A program made the position numbers and the translations under genes. The notes under the pieces are model-generated. The model was not told where the DNA came from, searched no databases, and saw only the letters and a list, made by a program, of their open reading frames with translations. A stretch of DNA of 64,000 nt from Gammaproteobacteria bacterium (lineage in GTDB: Bacteria > Pseudomonadota > Gammaproteobacteria > Pseudomonadales > Halieaceae): contig JAIBDN010000002.1 of NCBI GenBank assembly GCA_024686215.1, positions 1 through 64,000 on the forward strand, given 5' to 3'. Shown here piece by piece: positions 49,260 through 57,001 of this stretch; position 1 is the first letter of the stretch; each line of letters starts with the position of its first letter.

Positions 49260-49288
49260 TTGACAACGGGGGGGGTAATGTGAATAAT
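49260..49288 (+). promoter_or_regulatory. rpsT promoter with an eight-G tract in the spacer
   Basis: A perfect -35 TTGACA (49260-49265), a 17-nt spacer and AATAAT (49283-49288) form a near-consensus sigma-70 promoter 40 nt upstream of rpsT. Eight consecutive G occupy 49268-49275 in the spacer. A homopolymer here could change spacer length, and so promoter strength, by slippage. Confidence 0.65.
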
Positions 49289-49328
49289 CGCGCCTCCTGA
49301 TTTTATGACTCTATCGAGGTAACAGACA

Positions 49329-49595
49329 GTGGCAAATTCACCACAAGCAAAGAAGCGCGCCCGTCAGGGTGAGAAACGTCGCACACACAACGCCAGCCTG
49401 CGTTCGTTGGTTCGCACCAACATCAAGAAAGTCAACGCGGCTATCAGCAGCGGCAACGCTGAACAGGCCCAGGCGGCCTACGCCAGCGCCGTGCCAGTTC
49501 TCGACAGCCTGGCCGACAAGGGCATCATCCACAAGAATAAAGCCGCTCGCCACAAGAGTCGCTTGAACGCCCAGGTTAGAGCCCTGTCAGCGTAA
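49329..49595 (+). CDS. rpsT: 30S ribosomal protein S20
   Basis: S20 is 88 residues, starting at GTG ([20 protein letters not shown]) behind GAGGT. It is Lys/Arg/Ala-rich with a helical pattern, and [12 protein letters not shown] and [15 protein letters not shown] are conserved. It binds 16S rRNA early in 30S assembly. A weak start codon is typical of rpsT, which is autogenously controlled in Escherichia coli (UUG there). It has its own promoter and a strong terminator. Confidence 0.96.
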   Translation: MANSPQAKKRARQGEKRRTHNASLRSLVRTNIKKVNAAISSGNAEQAQAAYASAVPVLDSLADKGIIHKNKAARHKSRLNAQVRALSA

Positions 49596-49609
49596 TTTCT
49601 GCCAGATAC

Positions 49610-49639
49610 AAAAAAGCCGGCTTTAAAGCCGGCTTTTTT
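49610..49639. terminator. Rho-independent terminator of rpsT
   Basis: A 30-bp perfect palindrome, AAAAAAGCCGGCTTT joined to AAAGCCGGCTTTTTT, starts 15 nt after the rpsT stop. It can work in both directions, serving also the convergent diiron gene that ends at 49703. Confidence 0.9.
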
Positions 49640-49702
49640 GTGCCCCAGCAAAAGGTATCTTGACCAGACGCTGCGGTGGTGCGGAGACGCTAGCGATAGT
49701 CG

Positions 49703-50893
49703 CTAGGCAGCAGAGCTGGTTTTCGCAGACTCCTGCTTCTCGTGCTCCTTGGCAAACTCAGCCAACATGCTCTGCTCGTGGGACTGGGCTTCGCCAGTAT
49801 CCAGAGGACGCTCCAGGGAAGACCAGTCGATATCACCATCAGTAGCCAGATTTTCGTAATCCAGGATGCCCAACTCCTCAAACTTGGGACGGATCTTATC
49901 GGTGAGCAGGCCAATGCGATTGAGATTGGGAATCACGCGCTGAAACAACAGGTTGCGGAAGGTAGACATAACAAAACCGTCCAGCACCTTGACCCGCGCT
50001 TCTTCCACATCCCAGCCGAAATGGCGGAACACGTCTGTGGCGACCAGCCGCTCACGACTGATTACACAGGCTTCATAGGCAAATTGGGCGCGCTCTTCAC
50101 GTTCCTCATCCGTCAGGGTCTGCACAAATTCTTCCAAATAATTCACGCCGAAGGTGACATGCCTGGCCTCATCCCGGGTTACCAGGTACACCACGTCCTT
50201 GAGCACTGGATCCGGGGTGGTTTCGCGGGTGGTATTGAAAGCTGACAGGGCCAGGCCCTCGATCACGATCTGCATACCGATAAACTTCATGTCCCAACGC
50301 TCATCAGTGAGTATCTTGTCGATGATGCTCTTGAGGTGGGTATTAATGGGGTACATCATGCCGATGCGCTGTTGCAGGTACTTATTGAACACCTCCACAT
50401 GGCGCGCCTCGTCAAAAGTCTGTGACGCAGCATAGAGCTTGGCGTTGAGTGTAGGTGCACAGGAACACAGCTGCGAGGCTACCAGCAGGGCACCCTGCTC
50501 GCCGTGCAAGAACTGTGACAGACTCCAGGCATTCATATGCAACCAGAATTCTGACTGGGTTTTCTCGTCCATCGCCAGGTAGGGCGGGTAATCGTGGAGG
50601 TTCATCATCTCCGGCGAACGCGTTTCCTCGGGCCAGGGACGGTCCCAGTTGATATCCATCTCGGGGTCCCAGTTGAGTTGCTTACCCAGGTCATACAGCT
50701 TCTTGATGCGATCGTCCTGCACCTTATAGTCCCAGTTGTAGGAGCCGCTAAGCGGGGTCTGGAATATCTCCGCCACGTAATCAACGTCGGCACTGGTCAG
50801 CACATCTTCGAGGTCCGGATTCTCCTTCGGGTAATCTGCTCCTGAATACTGTTGTATCTTGCGCGGCGCATCGTCAGTCCACTTTATATTCAT
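49703..50893 (-). CDS. Ferritin-like diiron protein, putative oxygenase
   Basis: The protein is about 396 residues from the ATG at 50893 (GGGAG 8 nt upstream); a GTG two codons earlier is less likely. A helical ferritin-like domain holds two carboxylate-His motifs about 90 residues apart, TFDEARHVEVF (about residue 165) and TRDEARHVTFG (about 255), with Glu residues in HGEQGALL and IEGLALSAF supplying the other expected ligands. This is the ligand set of diiron oxygenases such as AurF-type or R2-like enzymes. There is no signal peptide. It is divergent from an AraC gene and is probably controlled by it. Substrate unknown. Confidence 0.75.
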   Translation of the reverse strand: MNIKWTDDAPRKIQQYSGADYPKENPDLEDVLTSADVDYVAEIFQTPLSGSYNWDYKVQDDRIKKLYDLGKQLNWDPEMDINWDRPWPEETRSPEMMNLHDYPPYLAMDEKTQSEFWLHMNAWSLSQFLHGEQGALLVASQLCSCAPTLNAKLYAASQTFDEARHVEVFNKYLQQRIGMMYPINTHLKSIIDKILTDERWDMKFIGMQIVIEGLALSAFNTTRETTPDPVLKDVVYLVTRDEARHVTFGVNYLEEFVQTLTDEEREERAQFAYEACVISRERLVATDVFRHFGWDVEEARVKVLDGFVMSTFRNLLFQRVIPNLNRIGLLTDKIRPKFEELGILDYENLATDGDIDWSSLERPLDTGEAQSHEQSMLAEFAKEHEKQESAKTSSAA

Positions 50894-50964
50894 TACCACT
50901 GCTCCCTTTTTATGTGAGTGGCATCACTATGGAGGATGGCCGAAAACGCAACAAGGTAAAGTGT

Positions 50965-50995
50965 TGTCAATTTACGGTCATTTGTGGCCAAATGT
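50965..50995 (-). promoter_or_regulatory. Candidate AraC-type activator site and -35 of the diiron gene
   Basis: On the minus strand a perfect TTGACA (50970-50965) lies just downstream of the inverted repeat CATTTG-TGGC-CAAATG (50979-50994). The same bases form two adjacent 10-bp direct repeats on the plus strand, GGTCATTTGT and GGCCAAATGT (50976-50995). That geometry, a repeat abutting the -35, suits an AraC-type activator. Confidence 0.45.
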
Positions 50996-50999
50996 ATGC

Positions 51000-52004
51000 A
51001 TGCCGACACCCAGCACACCCGCCCAGTACGTCCTCATTCTCATCGATATGGTGGAGAGCCAGGGCTGTGATCACGACCGTCTATTCGCCGGCACCAGCCT
51101 GGCCGACAGTGGCATTGCCAGCCTGGGTGCGCGCATCAGCGACCTGGACTTCTCCCGCCTGGTAAAAAATGCACAGGGCCTCACCGGCGATCCCACCCTG
51201 GGCCTGCAACTGGGCCTGCGCCTTAACCTGAGTGCCCATGCGGTTCTGGGACAGGCCTTTATGACCTGTCGCGACCTGGCAGGGGTGATGGACCTGTTTC
51301 TAAAGTTCTACCACCTGCTGGCACCGGCGCTAACCCTGCAGTTCGAGGAAGTCGACGAGCGCTGTGTGCTGACTATCGTCAGTGAGCCTTATGTGACCCC
51401 GATAGAGTTCGGTTATGAGTTGATGTACGCCGCCGTGTTAAATACCCTGCGCGGCCTGCTTAACAAACCGGCGCTGCAACTGCGCGTTGAACTGCCCTAC
51501 CCGCGCCCCGCTTACGGGGAACTGTATCGCGAAATTTTCGGTGAAGGCGTCCACTTCGACTGCCCTCGCGGGCGCATTTCCTTTCCCCGCGAGCTGTTGC
51601 TCACTCTCCTGCCCTCTTCCAACACTGCCCTACGAGCGCTGTACGAGGCCGAGTGCGCACGCCTGCTGGCCGATCTGGAAGAGGATGACTCGGTGGCAGT
51701 ACGCACTTTGCGCCTGCTGCGCAAATTGGAGGGGCAGTATCCGCAGATGCCGCAGATCGCCGATATGCTCAATGTCAGTCCGCGCACCTACCGTCGGCGC
51801 CTGGAAGAAGAGCAACAATCCTTCCAGGACCTGCTCGATCAGGTACGCGCTGAACACGCCACGCGCTACCTGCAAAACACCCGGCTGCCGCTGTCCAGTA
51901 TCGCCTATATGGTGGGCTTTAATGACGCATCGAATTTTCGCCGGGCCTATCTGAAATGGACCGGGCGCTCCCCTAAAGAGGTACGCATTGGCACAAAACA
52001 TTAA
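51000..52004 (+). CDS. AraC-family transcriptional regulator
   Basis: The protein is about 334 residues from the ATG at 51000; the open frame extends 47 codons upstream into the divergent promoter, which I reject. It has an arabinose-binding-like N-terminal domain (residues about 15-195) and an AraC HTH pair (235-330), with MPQIADMLNVSPRTYRRRLE and LSSIAYMVGFNDASNFRRAY, ending KWTGRSPKEVR. It is divergent from the diiron gene and overlaps the patatin-like gene by 17 nt, so it likely governs one or both. The effector is unknown but may be a lipid, given the neighbours. Confidence 0.85.
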   Translation: MPTPSTPAQYVLILIDMVESQGCDHDRLFAGTSLADSGIASLGARISDLDFSRLVKNAQGLTGDPTLGLQLGLRLNLSAHAVLGQAFMTCRDLAGVMDLFLKFYHLLAPALTLQFEEVDERCVLTIVSEPYVTPIEFGYELMYAAVLNTLRGLLNKPALQLRVELPYPRPAYGELYREIFGEGVHFDCPRGRISFPRELLLTLLPSSNTALRALYEAECARLLADLEEDDSVAVRTLRLLRKLEGQYPQMPQIADMLNVSPRTYRRRLEEEQQSFQDLLDQVRAEHATRYLQNTRLPLSSIAYMVGFNDASNFRRAYLKWTGRSPKEVRIGTKH

Positions 52005-53061
52005 AGCTCTGTCTGTTTGCCTGGGCCGTGAAGCAGCGCGGAAAATCGAGCGCGACGGCTGGTCGGCTGAGTTGTTCAGCCTGCTGTTGGGCGCATCGGG
52101 TGGACCCAAGTGGTTTATTCTCGGCCAGCTCGATCGTCTGCTGTTCGGTGATTTCCTGCAGCGCAGCACTCAGCCCCTATCAACACTCGGGTCATCCATT
52201 GGCTCCTGGCGCCACGCCTGCCTGGCCAGCGCCGATCCTGTGGCCGCCATAGAGCGACTTGAGCAGGGCTATTTGCACCAGCACTACGCCAGCAAACCCA
52301 CAGCACAAGAGGTCAGCGAGGTCAGCCGTAATATTCTGAGTCGCGTGTTGGGCGCCGACGGCGCCACCCACCTGAGTAAGCACCCGCGTATTAGTACCCA
52401 CATCGTCACCGCGCGCGGCCGTGGTCCGGCCGCCGCATCTTCCACACCATTGCTGGCCACCGGCATGGGCATTGCCGCACTGGGCAACACCCTGAGCCGG
52501 CGCCTGCTGCGATTGCACTTTCAGCGCGTGGTATTCCACAGCGGCAGCCAACCCAGCCCCGGTTTTGCCCTGCATGATTTCGACACACGCTTTTGTGCGT
52601 TGCGTGACGACAATGTTGCCGCGGTGCTGCATGCCAGCGGCGCCATTCCCTTCGTGTTAACCGGAGAGCGCGATATACCCGGCGCGCCGCTGGGCCAATA
52701 CTGGGACGGCGGTATCATCGACTACCATTTCGACCTCGGTCAGTACCGCGGTGACGGACTGATCCTCTATCCGCATTTCAGCTCTAGTGTCATCCCGGGC
52801 TGGTTCGACAAATTCCTGCCCTGGCGTCAGGCGGCCATACATGAGATCGACAATCTGGTATTGCTGTGCCCCAGTGCTGCGTTCATCGCCGACCTGCCTA
52901 TGGGTAAAATCCCCGATCGATCAGATTTTACTCATCTGGAGCATGACGACAGGGTACGTTATTGGGAACAGTGCGTGGAACGCAGCAAGGCGCTGGCGCA
53001 GGAATTTACTGAATTGATTGGCGGCAGTGACCCGCTGAGAGGCGTGACGGTATTTGACTGA
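51988..53061 (+). CDS. Patatin-like phospholipase family protein
   Basis: The protein is 357 residues, starting at TTG (51988) with AGAGG 9 nt upstream and overlapping the AraC gene by 17 nt. Patatin hallmarks are present: an oxyanion-hole GASGGPKWF near residue 36, a GxSxG nucleophile elbow LGSSIGSW near 68, and the catalytic Asp in YWDGGIIDYHFD near 232. Patatin-like enzymes are Ser-Asp dyad acyl hydrolases acting on phospholipids or stored lipids. No membrane helix or signal is seen, so it is cytoplasmic. It may supply fatty acids to the neighbouring lipid genes (inference). Confidence 0.75.
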   Translation: MAQNIKALSVCLGREAARKIERDGWSAELFSLLLGASGGPKWFILGQLDRLLFGDFLQRSTQPLSTLGSSIGSWRHACLASADPVAAIERLEQGYLHQHYASKPTAQEVSEVSRNILSRVLGADGATHLSKHPRISTHIVTARGRGPAAASSTPLLATGMGIAALGNTLSRRLLRLHFQRVVFHSGSQPSPGFALHDFDTRFCALRDDNVAAVLHASGAIPFVLTGERDIPGAPLGQYWDGGIIDYHFDLGQYRGDGLILYPHFSSSVIPGWFDKFLPWRQAAIHEIDNLVLLCPSAAFIADLPMGKIPDRSDFTHLEHDDRVRYWEQCVERSKALAQEFTELIGGSDPLRGVTVFD

Positions 53062-53065
53062 GTAC

Positions 53066-53341
53066 TCAGCTCACATGGGTATCCAGGTAATCCTGAACTT
53101 CTTCCTTAAGCACCCTTTCAAACATGGACGCCAGTAATCCCAGGCGCACCGACACATCAATCAAGCCGTCGTGAAAAGACATTTTACCGTCTACACCGGC
53201 GCCTTTGATGGTCACTGAATCGCCGACCCAACGAGAGCGCACACCGTGCTGGCGCTCCAGGCTCTTGGCCAGGCCTTCAGCGGCCTCACGCACTTCTTCT
53301 TTGGGCATGGTATAGGCTTTAGTTATTTTGAATCCGGCCAT
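53066..53341 (-). CDS. Polyhydroxyalkanoic acid system family protein
   Basis: The protein is 91 residues of the PHA_gran_rgn type (PF09650), with the pattern ITKAYTMPKEEVREAAEGLA, VRSRWVGDSVTIKGAGVDG and KMSFHDGLIDVSVRLG, and a C-terminal amphipathic helix EEVQDYLD. Members are found beside PHA genes, though their function is unproved. It is convergent with the patatin gene (4 nt apart) and lies 55 nt downstream of the thiolase-like gene. It adds to the PHA theme with the phasins at 58.8-59.9 kb. Confidence 0.8.
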   Translation of the reverse strand: MAGFKITKAYTMPKEEVREAAEGLAKSLERQHGVRSRWVGDSVTIKGAGVDGKMSFHDGLIDVSVRLGLLASMFERVLKEEVQDYLDTHVS

Positions 53342-53396
53342 GCGTTTTTCCTCTGATCAACGCCTGCAAGTATAGTTTAAGCGGGGGAGATTGGCA

Positions 53397-54875
53397 TCAT
53401 TGCTCCCAATTGAAACGGCCACCCGCCACGGAGCAGGCCTGGTCGCAGAATTCCTGCTCCAGCATCGACTGCATCAGCTGCGCATTCTCACTATAGGCCA
53501 CCGTGCGCTGACCGCCGGGAAGGTCGAAAACTGCGACCGCGCGCCAGGGGTCATCACCCTGGTATAACACCGTATAGCCAACCACCCGCCCGTCACCCTG
53601 GTAGTCCGCCACTATTTCACGCACATCAGTCGTGGCCCTCACCTGCGCGCTCACATCGCTGTAGCTCCAACCATCCGCACCGGGTTGCGCCGACCACAGG
53701 GCGCAAGCCTGCTTGGTCAACATACCGCTAACTGTGGTCACCAGGCCCACCTCGTTGGGTTGGCTGCGCAACAGCTGGGCCATCTTAACGGTCGCCTGGA
53801 AAACAAAATTATTCAGCGGACCTCCAGCAAAGGTCATACCACCGGTGACACTGACATCACCGCCGGGTGTCATCGCAAATTCATGCAACTGCGAGCGCAC
53901 CGCATAGGGAAAGCAGGAGTACAGCTCGCGCAGGCGAATAGCATCGAAACTGATACCCGCAGCCGCCATCACCGCCTGTCCGGCTTGCTGAAAGCCGGCA
54001 CAACCACCCAGATCGCCGCGACTGGCCACCACCGACATGAAATTTGATTCTGCAGTGGCGCGCGGGAATATCCACTTGCTGCGTGCAATACCCAACTCCT
54101 GGGCTACCGCGGCAGAACACAGAATAAGTGCAGCGGATTGGTCCACATTCCACTGACTGTTATGCAATTTGGTATAGGGAAAAGCCAGCATGCGGTTAGC
54201 GCTGGAATGCTCGCGGATAGTCTTCGCATCCACCTCTTGTTCCGACCAGGCATCTGGATTGCTGGCGGCGACTTCGCTAAAACGGGCATACATCGCAGCC
54301 ATCTGGTCGCGATGCTCATCGGGACTCAAGCCCTGCTTGTAGCGCAAGGCACTGTCCATTATTGCGTAATACCCCACGGGCATACCCAGGCCGGCGGCCG
54401 ACTCAACCTCGGACCAAAGCTCGGCATCAGGCAACAACATGACATCCGGCTCGCTGTCGCTCTGCGCAGTCTCCAGCGCTTCACCGCCTGCCTTGCTGGC
54501 ACACAAAGAGCGATACTTGGCTTCTCCCCCAACCACCAGCGCAACTTCAATCTCGCCACTGGCTATACGCTGACAGGCCCGGCTTATCAGGGTTTGCTGT
54601 GATACGCCTATCTCAGCGAGCACGCTAACAGCCTGGGACGCAGCTACCGCACTCGCCAGCACGCGCCCGGGATCGCTGTATCCCCAGATGCCTTTAGGCA
54701 CCAGGATTTCACCGGCACGCGCCAGCAGTGCCGCGTTTCCGGCATCAGCGGCGGCGTCATGCAGGGCCTGCTCCATCAGGGCAAGCGGCTCCAGCGCCTG
54801 GTGAAAATCGGCAATTTTCTGCTGTACCGCGGCCACCCCCACCAACACCGGGGTATCAGGAGTGAACTCAGCCAT
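53397..54875 (-). CDS. SCP-x/thiolase-like acetyl-CoA acetyltransferase family protein
   Basis: The protein is about 492 residues from the ATG at 54873-54875 (MAEFTPDTPVLVGVAAVQQK). It has the thiolase-like fold of the acetyl-CoA acetyltransferase/SCP-x group: a repeated VALVVGGEAKY region where degradative thiolases carry EHLGH-like motifs, LYSCFPYAVRSQL with a Cys, and GGMTFAGGPLNN in place of the usual GGAIALGHP. These enzymes handle branched or sterol-side-chain CoA esters. A classical CxS nucleophile is not obvious (SRACQRIAS is the nearest), so activity is uncertain. Its start overlaps the end of the LLM gene by 8 nt, so they are cotranscribed. Confidence 0.75.
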   Translation of the reverse strand: MAEFTPDTPVLVGVAAVQQKIADFHQALEPLALMEQALHDAAADAGNAALLARAGEILVPKGIWGYSDPGRVLASAVAASQAVSVLAEIGVSQQTLISRACQRIASGEIEVALVVGGEAKYRSLCASKAGGEALETAQSDSEPDVMLLPDAELWSEVESAAGLGMPVGYYAIMDSALRYKQGLSPDEHRDQMAAMYARFSEVAASNPDAWSEQEVDAKTIREHSSANRMLAFPYTKLHNSQWNVDQSAALILCSAAVAQELGIARSKWIFPRATAESNFMSVVASRGDLGGCAGFQQAGQAVMAAAGISFDAIRLRELYSCFPYAVRSQLHEFAMTPGGDVSVTGGMTFAGGPLNNFVFQATVKMAQLLRSQPNEVGLVTTVSGMLTKQACALWSAQPGADGWSYSDVSAQVRATTDVREIVADYQGDGRVVGYTVLYQGDDPWRAVAVFDLPGGQRTVAYSENAQLMQSMLEQEFCDQACSVAGGRFNWEQ

Positions 54876-55734
54876 TGATGAATTCACCTGCATACCAGTT
54901 CAGCATCGCTATTTTTTCATCCAGCGGTTTATCCGCCTCCATTTCATAGACATTGCGGAAAGCGATGATCACGTCGGTAATACCGATATTTTCGAGGCGT
55001 GCAATGCCTTCGCGGGTGAACGCGTCCTGGCCAGTCGTAAACACCCTGAACGGTCGATCGCTGGTTCCATACTCTTCGCGTAGCTGCATAATCCGCTTGA
55101 TGTAGGCATCCAGCTGCGCAGTGTCAGCGCCAGCACACATCCAGCCATCACCCTGCCGCGCAGCGCGCTTCAGTGCCGGCTCGGCGTGCCCACCAATCAA
55201 CAGGGAGGTGGGTTGCGTGGGTACCGGGCACATTTTACTGGCCGGTATATTATGCATTTCACCCTGATAGCCAAAGTACTCACCGGACTCCAACCCACGC
55301 AAGATATCAATTTGCTCATCGAAGCGCTTACCGCGTTTCTCCCAGGGCACGCCGCACACGGCGAAGTCTTCCTCCCAGGGGCTAATCCCGATACCGAAAT
55401 CGAAGCGATTACCTGAGAGGGACTGTATCCCCTGCACCTGCTTGGCCACCACCGGCGCCTGGCGTACTGCCAATTTGTACACAAACGTGGCGAAACGGAT
55501 GTTCTCGGTTACCGCTGCCATGGCCGCTACCGATATCAGGCTCTCGACAAAGGGCACACTCTCCAAAAACTCCCGGCTGCCATCTTTGTTATAGGGGTAC
55601 TTGGAGCTGGCCTCCTGCGGATAACAAATACTGTCAGACACGCAAATACCGTCATAGCCGGCCTGCTCGGCTGCACGCGCCAAAGGCAGGTAATGATCCG
55701 GGTCACACATACCAATCTGATAACTGAATCTCAT
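54868..55734 (-). CDS. LLM-class flavin/F420-dependent oxidoreductase
   Basis: The protein is 288 residues from the ATG at 55732-55734 (MRFSYQIGMCDPDHYLPLAR) with GGAGA upstream. It is a luciferase-like monooxygenase TIM barrel: AEQAGYDGICVSD, IRFATFVYKLAVRQAPVVAK, DFGIGISPWEEDF and LLIGGHAEPALKRAARQGDG are the family landmarks. Such proteins use reduced FMN or F420. It reads as an F420-type subgroup often found with acyl-CoA metabolism, but the cofactor is not certain. It is the first gene of a two- or three-gene operon with the thiolase-like and PHA-system genes, divergent from hslO. Confidence 0.85.
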   Translation of the reverse strand: MRFSYQIGMCDPDHYLPLARAAEQAGYDGICVSDSICYPQEASSKYPYNKDGSREFLESVPFVESLISVAAMAAVTENIRFATFVYKLAVRQAPVVAKQVQGIQSLSGNRFDFGIGISPWEEDFAVCGVPWEKRGKRFDEQIDILRGLESGEYFGYQGEMHNIPASKMCPVPTQPTSLLIGGHAEPALKRAARQGDGWMCAGADTAQLDAYIKRIMQLREEYGTSDRPFRVFTTGQDAFTREGIARLENIGITDVIIAFRNVYEMEADKPLDEKIAMLNWYAGEFING

Positions 55735-55957
55735 AATGTTTCTCCTATATAGGTAGCTTGCCTGATGGAAAATGTACTGCGCATACACAACACTTTAACG
55801 ATAAACTGCGCCAAAGTGGCCATCAGTAACGTACCACCTTGAAAATTCCGCTAACTGGCCTCACATACTGAACCCTGCGCGGCGCTCTGACCTATACGCC
55901 GCAGCGACCCACGGGGATCAACCCGGCCAAGTGGCCACTACTGGATTACGCATTTTC

Positions 55958-56857
55958 ATGAACAAGACCGATGACTTGCCTGCGCACGCCCCCGACGATC
56001 GCTCCCTGCGCTTTCTTTTCGAAGACACGGACATTCGCGGTGAAACCGTGCATCTGGGCGACGCCTACCGCGATATCATTGCGCTACACCAATATGCCCC
56101 TGCGGTCAGCAAGCTCCTCGGGGAATTCATGGCCGCTGCAGTACTGCTAAGCACCACCCTAAAGTTCGAAGGTAAATTAATACTGCAAGCGCGCTCAGAG
56201 GGTCAAATTCCGCTGTTGATGGTGGAGTGCACCAACGCACTGGAAATCCGCGCCATCGCCCGGGGTGCCGATCAGGCTACTTCCACAAATTTCGACCAAT
56301 TGCTAAGCAAGGGCCAACTGGTCATTACCATCGACCCCGACCAGGGGCAGCGCTACCAGGGCATCGTGCCGCTGATCGGGGGCTCTCTGGCGCATAGTCT
56401 GGATAGTTACTTCGAGCATTCCGAGCAGTTGAGTACGCGGGTGTGGCTTGCCGCAGACGGGCAGCGCGCAGCGGGACTGCTGCTGCAACAACTACCGCCG
56501 CAACTGACCGAAGATACTGCCGAGCGCAGCCAGCAATGGGCGCATGTTAGTTCGCTTGCGGAAACCGTTCAAGATGATGAACTGCTGGCATTACCGACCC
56601 AGACACTACTGTATCGCCTGTATCACGAGGAACCGGTGCGCCTGTTCGAACCTGCTGCGGTGTCATTCCGCTGCAGTTGCTCACGGCAACGCACCTACAA
56701 TGCCCTGGCCTCGCTGGGGCCCTCCGAAGTGGAAGATTTACTGCAGGAATTGGGGCGCATTACCATGGACTGCGAGTTCTGTAACCAGCAATACCACTTT
56801 AGCCGAGAGGATATGGGAGAGGTTTTGGGTGAACCTGGGGGCAGAACCCTGCACTAA
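55958..56857 (+). CDS. hslO: Redox-regulated chaperone Hsp33
   Basis: Hsp33 is 299 residues from the ATG at 55958 (MNKTDDLPAHAPDDRSL). The zinc-binding Cys pairs that switch it on upon oxidation are at the C-terminus, FRCSCSRQRT and DCEFCNQQY (about residues 230-268). The substrate-binding domain has LLGEFMAAAVLLSTTLKFEG. It holds unfolding proteins during oxidative heat stress. It precedes pckA by 144 nt and is divergent from the LLM gene; hslO beside pckA is a conserved gammaproteobacterial pairing. Confidence 0.94.
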   Translation: MNKTDDLPAHAPDDRSLRFLFEDTDIRGETVHLGDAYRDIIALHQYAPAVSKLLGEFMAAAVLLSTTLKFEGKLILQARSEGQIPLLMVECTNALEIRAIARGADQATSTNFDQLLSKGQLVITIDPDQGQRYQGIVPLIGGSLAHSLDSYFEHSEQLSTRVWLAADGQRAAGLLLQQLPPQLTEDTAERSQQWAHVSSLAETVQDDELLALPTQTLLYRLYHEEPVRLFEPAAVSFRCSCSRQRTYNALASLGPSEVEDLLQELGRITMDCEFCNQQYHFSREDMGEVLGEPGGRTLH

Positions 56858-57001
56858 GCCCCGTGATAGCCGAAATTCGCCGGAATTATATCCAATATAT
56901 TTCGCATCAGGCCACGATTCTGACATAATTACGCCCCCAAAAAGTTCGACAAACGGCGACAGGCCCTGAGAGGACCTGCCCTGATAACCACAGGACACAC
57001 A

